This document shows, piece by piece, positions 26,155 to 35,477 of a stretch of DNA of 64,000 bases. Below the pieces are notes generated by a model. That model did no database searches. It was not told the origin of the DNA and was given only the letters and a program-made list of their open reading frames with translations. A program made the position numbers and the translations under genes. Position 1 is the stretch's first letter. Each line of letters opens with the position of its first letter. This stretch comes from Cohnella rhizoplanae. GTDB lineage: Bacteria > Bacillota > Bacilli > Paenibacillales > Paenibacillaceae. The stretch covers positions 124,001 through 188,000 of the forward strand of contig NZ_CAOJCN010000004.1 in NCBI RefSeq assembly GCF_948329515.1. Direction: 5' to 3'.

Positions 26155-28236
26155 GTGCGATTCGGAGGCATGCTGAAGGGTACGGGAGGTGAGCAAGACG
26201 GCGGTGAACGGTTCGTTAACGAGATCGACCAGATTGAACGGCACTATCTGGTCGGCAGACAGAAGGAGACCCATTTCTTTTGCGAACAGCTGGCAGAGAA
26301 GAGGCACCGGGGACGTATCCTCAACATCTACGGCACGGGCGGCGTGGGAAAAAGCTACCTTCTGGACGAATTCCGCCGGATTGTCCATCAAGCCGGGGCG
26401 AGGTTCCTGCTGCTCGACAGCAGAGATTTCCCGCATACGCCGCAAGACTTTTGTCTCCATCTGCTGCGGCTGCTTCGCCGCAACCCGACCATGGAAGATC
26501 AGATGTACAATCTTCAATGGCTGCTGGAGCTATGTCAGGAGGCGATTCAGCAAGAATCCGAGCCAGGCGGAGTCATCCTCGCTTTGGATACGTTCGAGGA
26601 GCTGGGAGAGCTGGAATACTGGTTCCGCGAGGTATTCCTGGCACAGCTTCACTCCAAGGTTTTCGTTATTATATCCGGACGTTATCCGGTTCAAGGCGCA
26701 TGGCTGTCCTCCCCCGCGTGGCGCCAGTTGATCAGTCATATGCCGATCGGAGATCTGGACTATTTCTCGGTCAAGGAGTATTTGAGCCGGTCCGGCTTCA
26801 AGGCGGAAGACGATATTCACGAGATCTGGCGCAAGACCAAGGGACATCCGTTGACATTGTCCCTGCTCGTGTCCACGACAATGTCCCATGCGGTGCGGCC
26901 AATGGCGCTTGATGAAGATAACGGCGTGTTCGCGCAGGTCGTGCAAGCTTGGTTGAAGGAGCTTCCCGATCCGCAGCTTCGGGAGCTGGTTGAAGCTGCT
27001 GCGGTCATGCGGCATTTCAATCAGGAGCTCCTCTCCTGCGCAATCGGAAGACCGGTCCTGACGGAACAATTCCTGAAGCTGGTCGGACTTTCCTTTGTCC
27101 GCCGGGTCGATCGCGGCTGGCTTCTCCACGATCTGATGCGGGATGCGATCAACCACGAGCTGCAAGCGCGAGTGCCGGAGTACCATAGAGCCATTCGCAA
27201 GCGCTGTATCCTCTACTATTATGATCTGATCAAAGCGTCGGCACATAAGAAGTCGGTCGCCTGGGAGACTGCCGAGTGGTTCTATTATATAGGCGACCCG
27301 GCGATTCTCGCCTTCTTTTATCAGAATTCGGGGACGCACCAGTGGGAGCCGCTCAACGATGCCAACTGGTCCGAGGCGGAGCGGTATATCGAGAATAGAC
27401 GCTTGTCGGCCAAGGAAGCGAAGATTACGTATACTCACCCGGATACTTCGGACCGATACGATTACGTGATTTCTGCCGAGGAAAATCTTTATACCTTGAA
27501 GCATATCGATCTTCACGAGCTTCACGAGCTGGACGCGAGCATCGTCAAGCTGATCCGGGACGGGCAAGGAAACCTGTCGGGGCTCTCGGCCATCGTGCCG
27601 ATCAATGCCCATACGTTGGACTATCTGCGGACGCAGCCGCTATCCTCGGCTTATTTTACCGGATTGCCGGAGCAGAAGCTCAAAGAATTGAAGGTGCCCA
27701 AGGAGTCGAAGGCCGGGTACTTTGTGAAGACGATCGATATTCCCGACTTCGCCGATTTTTCCATGCGCGCGGCGGCTGGTTTGACCTTCATCGCGCATAT
27801 CATTTCGGCCGGATACCTCGTGGCCGCACCTCCGGCCAATCCATTCTTCGCGGAGATCCACCAAGGTCTCGGCTGCCAGGTCGCCAAGCATGCGGTGCAT
27901 TGCGACTATGACGGCATCACGCCGACGCCTTATTATGTTATTGATACGAGAGGGAATAAGCTGCACAGCTATATGAACAAAATTCTTGCGAGCTTCGGCA
28001 TGCTGGACGATCGCAGAGATTCGCAAGAAAAGCTCGCCACGCTGACATCGCGCGAGAAGGAAGTCGTGGAGCTAATCATTAAAGGGTATAGCAATACGGA
28101 AATCGCGGATAAGCTTTATCTCAGCCAGGTAACCGTGAAGAAGCACTTGACGAATATTTTCAGGAAGCTGGACATGAAAAATAGGAGCCAGCTTGCATTT
28201 CTGATGGGAAAGCGCCATTTAGATACCGAGATCTAA
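26155..28236 (+). CDS. STAND ATPase with LuxR-type DNA-binding domain
   Basis: Regulator of 693 residues. Residues about 28-330 are a P-loop STAND/AAA module: [10 protein letters not shown], Walker [16 protein letters not shown], Walker [12 protein letters not shown] and sensor motif IISGRYPV, followed by the GHPLTLSLL helix typical of MalT/NACHT-like ATPases. A central region of about 270 residues (with a possible acetyltransferase-like [15 protein letters not shown]) has no function I can name. The C-terminus is a LuxR helix-turn-helix, [43 protein letters not shown]. Start codon uncertain: GTG 26155 or ATG 26170, neither with an ideally placed site. It probably regulates the preceding SDR. 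Confidence 0.88.
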   Translation: MRFGGMLKGTGGEQDGGERFVNEIDQIERHYLVGRQKETHFFCEQLAEKRHRGRILNIYGTGGVGKSYLLDEFRRIVHQAGARFLLLDSRDFPHTPQDFCLHLLRLLRRNPTMEDQMYNLQWLLELCQEAIQQESEPGGVILALDTFEELGELEYWFREVFLAQLHSKVFVIISGRYPVQGAWLSSPAWRQLISHMPIGDLDYFSVKEYLSRSGFKAEDDIHEIWRKTKGHPLTLSLLVSTTMSHAVRPMALDEDNGVFAQVVQAWLKELPDPQLRELVEAAAVMRHFNQELLSCAIGRPVLTEQFLKLVGLSFVRRVDRGWLLHDLMRDAINHELQARVPEYHRAIRKRCILYYYDLIKASAHKKSVAWETAEWFYYIGDPAILAFFYQNSGTHQWEPLNDANWSEAERYIENRRLSAKEAKITYTHPDTSDRYDYVISAEENLYTLKHIDLHELHELDASIVKLIRDGQGNLSGLSAIVPINAHTLDYLRTQPLSSAYFTGLPEQKLKELKVPKESKAGYFVKTIDIPDFADFSMRAAAGLTFIAHIISAGYLVAAPPANPFFAEIHQGLGCQVAKHAVHCDYDGITPTPYYVIDTRGNKLHSYMNKILASFGMLDDRRDSQEKLATLTSREKEVVELIIKGYSNTEIADKLYLSQVTVKKHLTNIFRKLDMKNRSQLAFLMGKRHLDTEI

Positions 28237-28298
28237 GGTTACGCAGCGAATAAGAATCTCCTATTTATCCATCGACTCGTCCTCCCCTTCTCAAGCGC

Positions 28299-28342
28299 AA
28301 AAAAAGGTTGTCCCGAAGGCCGGATAGGCCTTAAAGACAACC
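28299..28342 (-). terminator. Terminator of the deoR-manA-ROK-mannosidase operon
   Basis: Minus-strand hairpin with outer stem GGTTGTC/GACAACC and inner stem AAGGCC/GGCCTT, then seven T. It follows the first alpha-mannosidase gene by 23 bases and also sits after the convergent LuxR gene. The left arm is nearly the same sequence as in the terminator at 21332-21377. Confidence 0.92.
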
Positions 28343-28365
28343 AAATAGAGCAGTAATATAATGGT

Positions 28366-30810
28366 TTATACGCTTCTAAACGCGACCGTACCGGCATTCA
28401 CGCTGCGATTGACGCGCAAGGCGTTATCCGGCGAATTCAGCCGCGCACCCCACTGCAGCGTGTAGCGGAACTCGTAGAATCCGCCCAGCGTCGCCTTGAA
28501 GTTCGTCTCCCAGTAGTTCGTCAGCACCCAGGCGTACAAGGTAGACGCCGCGTCCTGCGCTTGACCCTGAACCTTCCGTTCGCCGAACGCGAGCGGCCCG
28601 GTCTGCATGAGCGGCGTATCCGGCGTGGCGATCGCCAGTCCCCCGGTCGGCGCGACCAGAGCCATGCCATCCTGAATGCAGTAGAAGTCGGTCAATGTGC
28701 CCGGGATCTGGTCGATACCCGGACGGACGGCCGCTCCAGACTTGTCGAGCCACAGCTCGCCGCTATCCTCCCGCACGAAGGGCAAGGACACGTAGACGTT
28801 CTCCGGCTCCCATACGCTGGTCTTGTGCATGCGAACGGAGACGTCGGCTCGCGGCTGGTCCTTGTACACCTTCAGGAACAGGGAGTAATGGCTCATCCCC
28901 TCGACCTGGTAGAGCAGCTCCACGACCGCGTACAACGGGCCGTTCGCGATCGATTTGACGCCGGACAGCGTGCCCGCGGAGCGCTGGACGTTCATGCCCT
29001 TCCGATTCCGGCCCATGATCCTCCTGACGGTCATCTGGTCGCCGTGCTCGCCTGCGGTCACTTCGTACACCGGCGTAAACGCGGCGTGCGCCTGCCTCGG
29101 ATCGAGGAGCTCCTTGCCCGTCTGCTTGTCCACCCAGGAGACGATCCCGGCTCCGCTCTGCCAGGCGATCTTCACATAAGGCGACTCGATCCCGTTCTCG
29201 GTGACCTGGACGAGATCCTCTCCTTGCGCCAGCGGTACGAGATCCCGGATGTCGTGGATCCGGTCGGCGCCGACAAGCCGGGTGCTGCTCGTCGTACGCG
29301 CTTCAAGCCGAGCCGAGGCGTCGCGGATGAGGTAGCGCTTCTCCTCCCGCGCGCCCAGTTGGGCCAGGATCGCGATCTGGTAGCCTCTGCTCACCGTCTC
29401 CTGCTGATGCGGCACGATCTCGCCCGTGCGTTCGTCTACCACTTCCAGGCCGTTCCTGAAGTAGTCGGCCTCCCAGTTCTCTTCGAGGTAGAAGTAAGCC
29501 GCATCCGTTACCGGGTAATCGAAGGAATTGACGACGGTAAACGTGAACGCACGGCTCGCCCGCAGCAGCACGTCCCCGCGCGCCCGCAGCACGCGGTCGA
29601 GCGAACGCTGAACCAGGCGGCTCGCATGGGCGGCGTACGCCTCTTTTCGGACGCCCAGCTCCTGCACCATCGGATGCCAGGGCTCTGAGATCGAGGAGTG
29701 GTAGCCCCACGTATGCTCGGCGTACATGATCAGCTGCAGCTTCGCTTCCTCGATGTCCGCCGTCTTGACGCTACGGCCGTCGGGATCGAGCCGCCCCACG
29801 ACGGACAACGCGCGCTGGGCATTGCGGAAGATCTGCGTGTGCATGGCCGTGGAGGCGACGCCGTCCGACCACCAATCCGGCCAATCCCCGCTGTAGACCG
29901 GAATCGGTACATCCTGCTCCTTCACCAGGTCGAAGTAGCGATCCAGCGTGGTCATCTCCAGCTCGATCTTATCGCCGTGCTTGGCATTCCACTCCTGGAT
30001 GAAGCTCATGATGCGGCCGTTCGGAGCGGCGTTGTCGCGCAGGAGGCCCGAGACGTTCACCAGGGTGAAGTCGTACGGGTAGTCCTCCTTCTCCAGCTGC
30101 GCCAGGTACCGGCCGATCCTCGTCTCGGCGATCCGCCAGTGATCCTCGGCGATCCCCCGGATCGGCGTCTCGTCGCGGATGGAATAAGAGAACGTGCCGT
30201 CGGGATTGATGCCGAGATCGTTGCCGATCATATAGTGCTCGCCGTTCCAGACGAGCAGTCGGTTGCCCTTGGGGGTCTCCCAGTAGAACGGGAACTGCTT
30301 GCGCCCGATCGCGAACATGCCGTGATGGGTGTGAATGCAGCTCAGCAGATGCTCGATGCCGGCGTCCGCCATCGCTTGCGCGTAGCCCCAGCTATAGCCG
30401 TTGATATCCGCCGTCATCGCCGACCGGACGCGCAGGCCATGGGGCTCGGCGAACTTCCCGGCTCTGGCGACCATCTCGGCGAGGAGCTCGTAGCCGATCA
30501 GCTCTGTCATATTCAGGTACGTGCCCGACAGATCGATGTCGCCTCTGCGCAGCGCCTGCACGAAGCGTTCTTTTTCGGCGTCCGTGGCTTCCTCGAGGAA
30601 CTTCTCGACCGCCCAGAACGTCTCGCAGGTCCACTTGAAGCCCTTCCACTCGGGATGCGCGGCCGTATGGGAGGCTTCGCTGATCTCCAGCGCTTGGCGG
30701 ATAAAGTCGACCTGATATTGCTCGATTTTTTCCTGTCTCTCCGTATAGCCGATATCCGTATGCGAATGGTGAATGACGTATATTTTCCACTTTCTCGTCG
30801 CGCTTGGCAT
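28366..30810 (-). CDS. GH38 alpha-mannosidase, copy 1
   Basis: Cytoplasmic family 38 retaining alpha-mannosidase of 814 residues, no signal peptide. The zinc motif HHSHTDIGYT lies at 14-23, the nucleophile segment is RSAMTADINGYSWG near 140-155, and further GH38 elements are WNGEHYMIG and HTWGYHSSISEPWHP. C-terminal beta domains follow. ATG 30810 shares its A with the TGA of the ROK gene (TGATG), so translation is coupled; GGGGGAG is seven bases upstream. A second copy of exactly the same length is at 43453-45897. It should release mannose inside the cell for the kinase and isomerase encoded upstream. Confidence 0.94.
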   Translation of the reverse strand: MPSATRKWKIYVIHHSHTDIGYTERQEKIEQYQVDFIRQALEISEASHTAAHPEWKGFKWTCETFWAVEKFLEEATDAEKERFVQALRRGDIDLSGTYLNMTELIGYELLAEMVARAGKFAEPHGLRVRSAMTADINGYSWGYAQAMADAGIEHLLSCIHTHHGMFAIGRKQFPFYWETPKGNRLLVWNGEHYMIGNDLGINPDGTFSYSIRDETPIRGIAEDHWRIAETRIGRYLAQLEKEDYPYDFTLVNVSGLLRDNAAPNGRIMSFIQEWNAKHGDKIELEMTTLDRYFDLVKEQDVPIPVYSGDWPDWWSDGVASTAMHTQIFRNAQRALSVVGRLDPDGRSVKTADIEEAKLQLIMYAEHTWGYHSSISEPWHPMVQELGVRKEAYAAHASRLVQRSLDRVLRARGDVLLRASRAFTFTVVNSFDYPVTDAAYFYLEENWEADYFRNGLEVVDERTGEIVPHQQETVSRGYQIAILAQLGAREEKRYLIRDASARLEARTTSSTRLVGADRIHDIRDLVPLAQGEDLVQVTENGIESPYVKIAWQSGAGIVSWVDKQTGKELLDPRQAHAAFTPVYEVTAGEHGDQMTVRRIMGRNRKGMNVQRSAGTLSGVKSIANGPLYAVVELLYQVEGMSHYSLFLKVYKDQPRADVSVRMHKTSVWEPENVYVSLPFVREDSGELWLDKSGAAVRPGIDQIPGTLTDFYCIQDGMALVAPTGGLAIATPDTPLMQTGPLAFGERKVQGQAQDAASTLYAWVLTNYWETNFKATLGGFYEFRYTLQWGARLNSPDNALRVNRSVNAGTVAFRSV

Positions 30811-31763
30811 CAACGTTCTCCCCCATTTAAGAAAGTCGTTCCTGTCATAAACCTGTATATGCCAAGCAGCGTGCCCGTCAGCGTGTCGCGGCTGACCCGA
30901 ACCTCGGCGCGCGTTCCGGCATCCGCGAGCGCATGCCGGAACGCGGGCGCGAACAGATGCGCGCTCTTGGAGATCTGGCCGCCAAGCACGATCGCGTCGG
31001 GCCGGAATCGAAGGAGGGGCGGCGTCAGAATCTCCGCCATCCGCTCGCCGAAGCGATGGAACAGGCGCTGCGCCGCATCGTCCCCGCCGTCCGCCAGCGA
31101 CGCCAGCTCCCGCACGTCCCACTTTGCGGCCTCGTAGCCAAACTGCGGGGCGAGCTGCAGCACGCCTCTCCGCGAGACGTAGTCGTCGGCCATCCCGTCC
31201 TGGTACGGCGTGGCGTACAGCCAGCCTTCGCTCGGCACGTCCGCGCGCGTCTTCACGAGACGCCCCGAATCCAAGAAGCACGAGCCGAGCCCCGTACCGA
31301 TCGTCAGGCAGACGACGCGCTCCGCGCCCTCCGCCGCGCCGCCGGGGCCCGCCTCGCCTAGACCGAAGAGCGCGGCATCGTTCTCGAACGCGATGCGGAA
31401 GTGCGGCGCCAGCCGGCTGCTCGTCCGCTCGTCGGACCGCAGCGCCTCCGCGAGCATGCTGCCTATGGGCAGGCCGTAGAGGGCGTCGAACTTGCCGAGT
31501 CCGCGGATGCGGCTGACGCCCGCTTCGTAGTCGAACGGCCCGGGAAACGCGATGCCGAGCCCGTCCACGCCCGCATCCGCACCCGACTTGGACAGGATAT
31601 CCGCGAAGATCGCCGCGAAGTGCCCGATCATCGCTCCGGCTGCCAGGTCGGCCCGGGACTCGTAATGTCCGACGCTGGATTCTGCCACTTTGCCGTCCAC
31701 GACGGCCCCCGCCTTGATCTGCGTGCCTCCGACATCCAGCGCGATCACCACGGACTTTGACAT
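30810..31763 (-). CDS. ROK-family sugar kinase
   Basis: Cytoplasmic sugar kinase of 317 residues. The ATP-binding phosphate-1 motif ALDVGGTQIKAGAV is at about 8-21, the central GIAFPGPFDYEAGV and active-site FENDAALFGLGEA follow, and TIGTGLGSCFLDSG is the second phosphate motif. The zinc-binding CxCGxxGC of classical ROK glucokinases and repressors is missing, and there is no helix-turn-helix, so this is a kinase rather than a NagC/XylR repressor. ATG 31763 follows AGGAGG by nine bases. Between the isomerase (13-base gap) and alpha-mannosidase (1-base overlap) it most likely phosphorylates mannose at C6. Confidence 0.9.
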   Translation of the reverse strand: MSKSVVIALDVGGTQIKAGAVVDGKVAESSVGHYESRADLAAGAMIGHFAAIFADILSKSGADAGVDGLGIAFPGPFDYEAGVSRIRGLGKFDALYGLPIGSMLAEALRSDERTSSRLAPHFRIAFENDAALFGLGEAGPGGAAEGAERVVCLTIGTGLGSCFLDSGRLVKTRADVPSEGWLYATPYQDGMADDYVSRRGVLQLAPQFGYEAAKWDVRELASLADGGDDAAQRLFHRFGERMAEILTPPLLRFRPDAIVLGGQISKSAHLFAPAFRHALADAGTRAEVRVSRDTLTGTLLGIYRFMTGTTFLNGGER

Positions 31764-31776
31764 GCCGCCATTCCTC

Positions 31777-33528
31777 CTACGCCCGGACATAAGCCTTGAT
31801 CGTGCCTACCGTCTTGCCTTCGCTCGCACCGCTCGGCCGAATGGTGTAGGAGGAGACAGACGCAGGTACGATAAACGTCTCGGCATAGCCAACGACGAAT
31901 GGCTCGAACGCGCCGTCCGGACTCTCGACGGTCGCTTCCTCCCCCTCGATCAGATTGATCATGTGGACGCTGCCGTTGCGCTCGTGCAGGACCGGCTCCG
32001 AGAACCAGTGACGCCGCGTCTCGATGAATTCGAGTTCATGCAGTCCCGTGCGCTCCTCCCGCCAGCCCGTACCCTCCGCGACCGGCTCGATGACGTTGAC
32101 GCACTGCGCCTCCGTCCACTTCGTCGTCCGGTCCCAGCGGATGACCTGCTCGCCGTGATCGATATGCACCGGGCGCGGCCTGCCGTCCAGCCCCAGCCGG
32201 TCCCAGTCCCACAGCTTGAACGTGAAGATGTACGGCGTAGCGCTGATCTCCAGCACCATGCAGCCCGCCGCCGAGCAATGCACGGTTCCTGCCGGTATGA
32301 GATAGTGGTCATGCTTCTTGGCCGGGAACGTATTCGTATACTTCTCCGCCGGGAACGAAAAGCCGCCCTCCTGCGCCTTGCGCAGATCCGACATCATGCC
32401 GGCCGGCTCGATGCCGTCGCGCAGCCCCAGATAGACCTGCGCGCCGGGCGCGGCCTCCAGAATGTAGTAGCTCTCGTCCTGCGTATACGTCATGCCGAAC
32501 TGCTCGCGGATATATTCCGTGGTGGGGTGAACCTGCAGGCTCAGGTTCTGGCCGCCGATCGTGTCCAGGAAGTCGAAGCGAATCGGAAACTCGGCGCCGA
32601 ATCTCGCATAGACCTTCTCGCCAAGCAGGTCGATCGAGCGGAAAAACACCAGGTTGATCGCCGGCATCTCGAGCCGGTGCGAGCCGTAGCGGAAGTACAC
32701 GCTGTTCTCCTCCGGCACGCCGTCGAAGCCCCAGGCATACGGGTGCTCCCGCTTGGGGAGATCGATATGCGCCTCGAGCCATTCGCCCCCCCACACGCCG
32801 GGATCGAAGTAGGGAACCAGGCGGAACGGCCGCTTGGCCGCTTGGGCCATGCCGTCGAACAGCGCCTCGCGGGTCGCCATGACGGGCGACGCCTTGGCGT
32901 TCGTATCCAGATAATAATCGATGGAGCCGAGCCGTCTCTTCTTCAGCCGGTCGGCCATCCGCCATTCGAAGAAGAATCCCCGCTTGTACAGACGCAGGAT
33001 GTCGCGCTCCATGCGTTCCGTCCGCCAGTTGCCGAGCTCGCCGGAACGATAGCGCTGCTGGATCTCCCAACGCGCCAGATCCGCGTACACCAGCAGGTCT
33101 CCGCGGGCGATCAGCGACGCGCCGAAGCCGATGACCAGTACGACGCCGTCCCGGACCGCGTCGATCCGCTCGCGCAGCGCGCCGATCCGCGCCGGATCGT
33201 AGAACTCCTCCACCTGGAACGGCGTCATGTAGCCAAATACGCGATCGTCCGTCATGTAGCGCTCCACGATGCGGTCGACCTCCGCGGGAGGCAGCGCGGC
33301 TTCTTCGGCGCGGACGACCGTTAACGAGCCGAACGCCCGCTCGCAACCGGCGACGATCTCCTCCTGCCGGACGCCGGGATAGCATTCCAAGACGATAATG
33401 GCCCTGCGTTGTCCGAGACGGTCGACGGCGGAGCCGAGCTCGGCCGCGATCGCTTCGTAGCCGGCCCATACCTCGTCTTCCCGTCCTCGAATCGCGATGA
33501 CGGGTTCTTTGTCGTAGCGTGGTGGCAT
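31777..33528 (-). CDS. manA: Class I mannose-6-phosphate isomerase with N-terminal extension
   Basis: Protein of 583 residues, much longer than plain ManA (about 315 in Bacillus, 390 in E. coli). The C-terminal about 340 residues are a cupin-type isomerase: GGQNLSLQVHPTTEYIREQFG (metal Gln and His), YYILEAAPGAQVYLGL and IPAGTVHCSAAGCMVLEIS. The N-terminal about 215 residues look like a P-loop-kinase-type fold without a Walker A loop (RRAIIVLECYPGVRQEEI, GVVLVIGFGASLIARGDLLVYADLARWEIQQRYR), function unknown. It interconverts mannose 6-phosphate and fructose 6-phosphate. First gene after deoR, with AAAGGAG ten bases before ATG 33528. Confidence 0.9.
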   Translation of the reverse strand: MPPRYDKEPVIAIRGREDEVWAGYEAIAAELGSAVDRLGQRRAIIVLECYPGVRQEEIVAGCERAFGSLTVVRAEEAALPPAEVDRIVERYMTDDRVFGYMTPFQVEEFYDPARIGALRERIDAVRDGVVLVIGFGASLIARGDLLVYADLARWEIQQRYRSGELGNWRTERMERDILRLYKRGFFFEWRMADRLKKRRLGSIDYYLDTNAKASPVMATREALFDGMAQAAKRPFRLVPYFDPGVWGGEWLEAHIDLPKREHPYAWGFDGVPEENSVYFRYGSHRLEMPAINLVFFRSIDLLGEKVYARFGAEFPIRFDFLDTIGGQNLSLQVHPTTEYIREQFGMTYTQDESYYILEAAPGAQVYLGLRDGIEPAGMMSDLRKAQEGGFSFPAEKYTNTFPAKKHDHYLIPAGTVHCSAAGCMVLEISATPYIFTFKLWDWDRLGLDGRPRPVHIDHGEQVIRWDRTTKWTEAQCVNVIEPVAEGTGWREERTGLHELEFIETRRHWFSEPVLHERNGSVHMINLIEGEEATVESPDGAFEPFVVGYAETFIVPASVSSYTIRPSGASEGKTVGTIKAYVRA

Positions 33529-33577
33529 CCTCGCACAGCTCCTTTGCGTGATCTGATCATATATTATCAGATACGAA

Positions 33578-33589
33578 CACAAATGAACA
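33578..33589 (+). promoter_or_regulatory. Candidate DeoR operator (manA proximal)
   Basis: CACAAATGAACA. Same 12 bases as 34454-34465 upstream of deoR, and inverted relative to 33619-33630. Lies about 50 bases before the manA start codon. Confidence 0.65.
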
Positions 33590-33618
33590 TATCTATCCGT
33601 CAATTTTTTGCTCGAACC

Positions 33619-33630
33619 TGTTCATTTGCA
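33619..33630 (-). promoter_or_regulatory. Candidate DeoR operator (manA distal)
   Basis: Minus strand TGCAAATGAACA, ten of twelve bases as in the other two copies, in inverted orientation 29 bases from 33578-33589. It lies just beyond the deoR stop codon. Confidence 0.6.
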
Positions 33631-33635
33631 GCGCG

Positions 33636-34421
33636 CTACACGATATGAAGCTCCACGCCGCCGCTCTCGATAAGTTCCCGGTCATCCCGGGAGATGCCCT
33701 CGTCGGTCACGAAGACGTCTATATCCGTCAATGCGGCGACCGGCGCAAAAAAACGCTTGCCGATCTTGGATGAATCCAGCAGCATCACGACGCGACGCGA
33801 CGCGCGGATCATCGAAATTTTCACCTGCGTATCCAGCAGATTGGGATCGGTAAAGCCCGCTTCCGGCGTGAAGCCCAGAGCGGACAGGAACAACGTATCG
33901 GCGTGATACCGCGAGAAAAACTCCTCGGCCAAGGGGCCGACGAACGTCCCCGATTTTTCTCGGAGAATGCCGCCGCAGCTGATCGCGCTTCGCCGGTCGC
34001 CGGCGTACGGGCGGAACCGGGTTAACGTATCCAGGCCGTTGGTGAGCAGCGTCAGCTCATTGAAATGACCAAGCCGATCGACCATAAAGGACACCGTCGT
34101 GCCGTTCTCCAGGGCCACGATATCGCCGTCGTTCACGAATTTCCGCGCGGCATATTCGGCCAACCGTTCCTTGACGTCCCGATTGTGCGCCTGCTTGTCC
34201 GTGAGCTCCGGCTCGTCCTGCCCGGTCGACTCCGTCCTCGTTCCCAGGTAGACCGCGCCGCCATGAGAGCGGCGGATCACGTTCTCTTGCTCCAGCGCGT
34301 TCAGGTCCCGGCGGATGGTCATCTCGGAGACGCCGAAGCGATCGCTCATCTCTCTCATGGTGGCCACGCCCTTGTCGGCCAGATAGTCGATCAACAGTTG
34401 CTTCCGTTGCAATGGCAGCAT
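33636..34421 (-). CDS. DeoR/GlpR-family repressor of the mannose operon
   Basis: Sugar-metabolism regulator of 261 residues. N-terminal winged helix at about 6-57 (LIDYLADKGVATMREMSDRFGVSEMTIRRDLNALEQENVIRRSHGGAV) and a sugar-phosphate-isomerase-like sensor domain with DIVALENGTTVSFMVDRL, LTLLTNGLDT and LFLSALGFTPEAGFTDP. DeoR proteins usually release DNA on binding a phosphorylated sugar; here mannose 6-phosphate or fructose 6-phosphate would fit. It heads the manA-ROK-mannosidase genes. The motif CACAAATGAACA occurs upstream of its own gene and twice before manA. Confidence 0.93.
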   Translation of the reverse strand: MLPLQRKQLLIDYLADKGVATMREMSDRFGVSEMTIRRDLNALEQENVIRRSHGGAVYLGTRTESTGQDEPELTDKQAHNRDVKERLAEYAARKFVNDGDIVALENGTTVSFMVDRLGHFNELTLLTNGLDTLTRFRPYAGDRRSAISCGGILREKSGTFVGPLAEEFFSRYHADTLFLSALGFTPEAGFTDPNLLDTQVKISMIRASRRVVMLLDSSKIGKRFFAPVAALTDIDVFVTDEGISRDDRELIESGGVELHIV

Positions 34422-34453
34422 CGCCGCACCTCGTCATTTTTTTCTCATTCTAT

Positions 34454-34465
34454 CACAAATGAACA
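34454..34465 (+). promoter_or_regulatory. Candidate DeoR operator (autoregulatory)
   Basis: CACAAATGAACA, identical to 33578-33589, 33 bases ahead of the deoR start codon. Supports autoregulation. Confidence 0.65.
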
Positions 34466-34624
34466 ATAGGGGGCAGCAGCAACAGGTCCTTCCGGGAAGC
34501 GCTTATCCAGGGGAGTGGTTATACCCGTATCGCTGCCCCTCTTCTTGAACGCGCGGACGGCGGCTATAATTCAGACCAGAAGCTTGCTCGTCACAGGAGC
34601 TCTAGGGGACAGGAGGAAATCGCA

Positions 34625-35404
34625 ATGGAGATTAAAAACAACACGATTTTGATTACCGGAGGCTCGTCAGGGATCGGTTACGAGCTGGCCTGCCAGCTGC
34701 AGCGCATGGGGAACCAGGTCATCATCACAGGGAGGGATCAGGCACGATTGAACGAGGCCAAGGCCAAGCTGCCGGGCGTACACGCGATTCAGAGCGATAT
34801 CCGCGATCCGGAGGCCGTCGAGAGCTTGTATGCCAGCGTAGCGGCGGCATATCCCAAACTGAATGTGCTGGTGAATAACGCAGGGATCATGCGCAAGATC
34901 AATCTGCACGAGGCCGGCAGGGGGCTGAGGGACCTCAGCCTGGAGATCGATACCAACCTTACGGGGACCATTCATATGGTGCATCGCTTCCTGCCCTTGC
35001 TCAAAAATCAGCAGCGGGCGGCCATCGTCAATGTCTCTTCGGGCCTGGCCTTCGTTCCCTTCCCGATCTCTCCCATCTACGGAGCAACCAAAGCCGCCAT
35101 TCACTCTTATACGCAATCGCTGCGCGCTCAATTAAAGCATACCTCCGTGAAGGTATTCGAGCTGGCCCCGCCTTCGGTACAGACGCCGCTGCAGCATGCC
35201 TTCGATGCAGCCGATACGAAGGGGATGCCCGTAATGGACGTCCGGAAGCTAGCCGAGCTTACCCTTCGCGGCCTGGCCCGCGACCGCTTCGAGATACGGC
35301 CCGGAGCGAGCAATCTCCTGAAACTCATCAGCCGGCTGTCCCCCGCGCTCGGATTGAAGCTGACGGGCGGATCGCTCAAGCATATGCTGACGGAAGCAAA
35401 ATAA
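34625..35404 (+). CDS. DltE-like SDR oxidoreductase
   Basis: SDR of 259 residues with ITGGSSGIGYELACQL (10-25), NVLVNNAGIMRKINLHE, serine in NVSSGLAFVP and catalytic YGATKAAIHSYTQSLR. The sequence groups with DltE/YkvO-like short-chain dehydrogenases of Firmicutes. AGGAGG lies seven bases before the ATG. The following MmyB-type regulator on the same strand, 73 bases downstream, is the likely regulator partner. Natural substrate unknown; the fold predicts NAD(P)-dependent redox of an alcohol or carbonyl. Confidence 0.92.
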   Translation: MEIKNNTILITGGSSGIGYELACQLQRMGNQVIITGRDQARLNEAKAKLPGVHAIQSDIRDPEAVESLYASVAAAYPKLNVLVNNAGIMRKINLHEAGRGLRDLSLEIDTNLTGTIHMVHRFLPLLKNQQRAAIVNVSSGLAFVPFPISPIYGATKAAIHSYTQSLRAQLKHTSVKVFELAPPSVQTPLQHAFDAADTKGMPVMDVRKLAELTLRGLARDRFEIRPGASNLLKLISRLSPALGLKLTGGSLKHMLTEAK

Positions 35405-35477
35405 CGGTGCTCTCCCCATATCTGCCGGAGTGTTCTATACTAAGAACATCTACGCTTAAAGATCGGAGAAGCACCGC

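Noticed and set aside
34470..34539. GGGGCAGC/GCTGCCCC inverted repeat before the SDR gene
   Set aside because: The arms are 54 bases apart with no strong inner stem, and only a weak TCTTCTT follows; not convincing as terminator or leader structure.
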